Shown here one piece after another: positions 62,272-64,000 of a stretch of 64,000 nucleotides of DNA. Numbering within the stretch: position 1 is the first letter of the stretch; the number at the start of each line of letters is the position of its first letter. The notes below the pieces were generated by a model, which worked only from the letters and a program-made list of their open reading frames with translations, was not told the origin of the DNA and did not search any database. A program made the position numbers and the translations under genes. Origin of the DNA: Allgaiera indica (GTDB lineage: Bacteria > Pseudomonadota > Alphaproteobacteria > Rhodobacterales > Rhodobacteraceae); NCBI RefSeq assembly GCF_900106675.1, contig NZ_FNOB01000006.1, forward strand, positions 62,001 to 126,000, given 5' to 3'.

Positions 62272-62590
62272 CTTGCCCTTGCGAAAGAGTTCTCCCGATC
62301 CGGCTGCGGCCGGATTTTTCCGTTATATTCAAAGGTTATGCGGGGTGGGCTGTTCACCGTCCTACGCGCTCGGATGCCCGGAGGCGTGCTCTCGGGGCCG
62401 AAATTCTCCGGACCTGTTGCCTGCGCAATTTTGGTGAATTTCCGTAAGATATTGATAATAAGAAGATAATTGCGCCTTACGAATTGATCGTTTCGCAGTT
62501 CCATTTCCAGTGCAGGCGGCCCTGAAATCCAAACCCATTTCATGGATGTGCGCAGCGGGGGGGGGGGGAGGCGAGTTCACAGCAATGTTC
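62272..62590. other. Region between tRNA-Ser and the CRISPR array
   Basis: After the tRNA terminator this stretch holds no convincing gene. It includes an AT-rich part (about 62430-62475) of lower GC than the surroundings and a run of 12 G (62557-62568) just before the first repeat. It is the only candidate leader or end-flank of the array visible in the window. No clear anti-repeat is seen. Confidence 0.45.
62298..62319 (+). terminator. Rho-independent terminator after tRNA-Ser
   Basis: A perfect 7-bp stem (ATCCGGC and GCCGGAT) with a TGCG loop is followed by a T run. It should end the tRNA transcript before the array. Confidence 0.88.
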
Positions 62591-64000
62591 GTCCGGGCTT
62601 GGCCACGCCGCTTCTTCTGCTAGGATGTTGGGCCACAGAACCCGCACCGGTTTGTAGTCCGGGCTTGGCCACGCCGCTTCTTCTGCTAGGATGGACATAA
62701 AGCACCGGTCGCTTGTTGTCTTCGTCCGGGCTTGGCCACGCCGCTTCTTCTGCTAGGATGACGGCAGGGAGTGCCATCGTAGACGCCCTGTCCGGGCTTG
62801 GCCACGCCGCTTCTTCTGCTAGGATCGCCACTTCCGGCGATGGCGCCATGGATCTGTCCGGGCTTGGCCACGCCGCTTCTTCTGCTAGGATAGGGAGGTA
62901 TCACCACAGCCGCTGAGGTCAGTCCGGGCTTGGCCACGCCGCTTCTTCTGCTAGGATGCTTGGGGTGGTTGGCCGCTCAGCCTGGCTGTCCGGGCTTGGC
63001 CACGCCGCTTCTTCTGCTAGGATGGCCGTGCAGGTCGCGACTTCGGGCACCATGTCCGGGCTTGGCCACGCCGCTTCTTCTGCTAGGATCGGTGTCGGCC
63101 GCGCGCTCGCCCGGGTCGAGTCCGGGCTTGGCCACGCCGCTTCTTCTGCTAGGATCATGCGCTCAAAGACGCGGCAGCTGCCGTCGTCCGGGCTTGGCCA
63201 CGCCGCTTCTTCTGCTAGGATAGAATAGCCGATGGCTACCACGATCACGCCGTCCGGGCTTGGCCACGCCGCTTCTTCTGCTAGGATTGGCACGACCGGC
63301 GGCGCTTATAGCGGTACGTCCGGGCTTGGCCACGCCGCTTCTTCTGCTAGGATAAACAGTTTGCGAAGGCGATTTCGCAGCTTGTCCGGGCTTGGCCACG
63401 CCGCTTCTTCTGCTAGGATTTCGCGCTTCTGCGATTGGGCCAGCGTGACGTCCGGGCTTGGCCACGCCGCTTCTTCTGCTAGGATGCAGGGTATCGACTG
63501 GGGTAGTTTGCGCCCGTCCGGGCTTGGCCACGCCGCTTCTTCTGCTAGGATCGGATACTGTATCAATGGCGAGTATATGCTGTCCGGGCTTGGCCACGCC
63601 GCTTCTTCTGCTAGGATGATGTTTGAGGCGCGTCGCTGCAAGTGACGGTCCGGGCTTGGCCACGCCGCTTCTTCTGCTAGGATCCTGAAAAACTGGACAC
63701 CGCCGGCCATTCCCGTCCGGGCTTGGCCACGCCGCTTCTTCTGCTAGGATGATCGCCAAGCGCATCGGCAAGGAAAGCTAGTCCGGGCTTGGCCACGCCG
63801 CTTCTTCTGCTAGGATTCGGGGCGCGGCCACCGCGTCGGGATTTATGTCCGGGCTTGGCCACGCCGCTTCTTCTGCTAGGATCGATATTGACGAAGCCCT
63901 CGCGCCCTATGGGTCCGGGCTTGGCCACGCCGCTTCTTCTGCTAGGATCCCCGTGACCCGGCTGATGACGACGAAACAGTCCGGGCTTGGCCACGCCGCT
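62591..64000 (+). CRISPR. CRISPR array, 22 repeats, cut by the window edge
   Basis: A 36-base repeat starting GTCCGGGCTTGG and ending CTTCTGCTAGGAT occurs 21 times in full plus 22 bases of another at the edge (63979-64000). By my reading all copies are identical. There are 21 spacers: 19 of 30 bases and two of 31 (62693-62723 and 63684-63714). The repeat ends are partly complementary (GTCCGGGC with GCTAGGAT, allowing G-T pairs), like type II-C repeats. No cas gene or tracrRNA is in the window. The strand given follows the promoter inside the repeat. Confidence 0.95.
62599..62626 (+). promoter_or_regulatory. Promoter embedded in the CRISPR repeat (first copy; present in every repeat)
   Basis: Within each repeat TTGGCC (repeat bases 9-14, 4 of 6 matches to TTGACA) lies 16 bases before TAGGAT (bases 31-36), which is preceded by TGC to make an extended -10 (TGCTAGGAT). 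The -10 ends exactly at the repeat border, so transcription would start about 7 bases into each spacer. The same architecture drives individual crRNAs in Neisseria type II-C systems, whose repeat ends TGCTACAAT. Confidence 0.65.

Noticed and set aside
62359-62400. Possible tracrRNA anti-repeat containing TCCTA and GCCCGGA
   Set aside because: Only short pieces match the complement of the repeat, the spacing is wrong and there is no extended pairing. It looks like chance in GC-rich DNA.
62577-63994. Several open reading frames across the CRISPR array, with repeated motifs such as SGLGHAASSAR and AEEAAWPSPD
   Set aside because: The repeat-plus-spacer period is 66 bases, a multiple of three, so stop-free frames run through the array by arithmetic. 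They are not genes.

Overview
The window reads as a chromosomal segment of a high-GC alphaproteobacterium of the Rhodobacterales (Paracoccus, Rhodobacter or Rhodovulum-like). The evidence is the red-type form IC Rubisco operon with CbbX, a Paracoccus-style narR-narK-narGHJI locus, a bacterial phosphatidylcholine synthase, DUF484-xerC, and strong G/C preference at third codon positions. This assignment is inference from gene content; no 16S gene is present.

Layout. 1-136: tail of an unidentified gene, then a terminator. 301-5446: ROK repressor divergent from a fructose-type ABC transporter and kinase (frcBCAK). 5517-14292 (minus strand): a catabolic operon for 5-oxoproline or D-glutamate-type compounds (LysR, D-glutamate cyclase-like protein, TRAP transporter dctPQM, DUF2848, amidase, 5-oxoprolinase subunits B and C, and a small unknown ORF). 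14514-25860: respiratory nitrate reduction (narR divergent from narK1, narK2, narGHJI and a PpiC-type isomerase), with FNR-type boxes between narR and narK1. 25949-35515: Calvin cycle operon cbbF-P-T-A-L-S-X plus a thioredoxin-fold gene, divergent from cbbR.

35542-44196: mixed genes (DeoR regulator, Na/Pi cotransporter, cold-shock protein, fatty acid desaturase, MFS transporter, TetR regulator, a frameshifted NIPSNAP gene, a CoA-transferase/racemase). 44390-52677: housekeeping genes (rpmG, rnpB, an AmpD-like amidase, gatA, gatC, a metal-dependent hydrolase, an FAD-linked D-2-hydroxyacid dehydrogenase, DUF484, xerC, pcs). 52689-59068: a ThDP-dependent decarboxylase divergent from a polar amino-acid ABC transporter whose ATPase gene is split by an IS5-family element. 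59161-62271: trpA, a PhzF-like isomerase, ychF and tRNA-Ser(GCU). 62591-64000: a CRISPR array running off the right edge.

The most notable item is the CRISPR array. Its 36-bp repeat has partly complementary ends and carries a complete -35/extended -10 promoter ending exactly at the repeat's 3' border. This is the arrangement described for type II-C systems of Neisseria and Campylobacter, where each crRNA is transcribed from its own repeat. No cas gene or tracrRNA is visible in the window, so the type assignment is inference. Other points of interest are the IS-made chimeric end of the ABC ATPase, a possible CTG-started gene at the end of the oxoprolinase operon, separate rather than fused narK1 and narK2, and hairpins between several cistrons.
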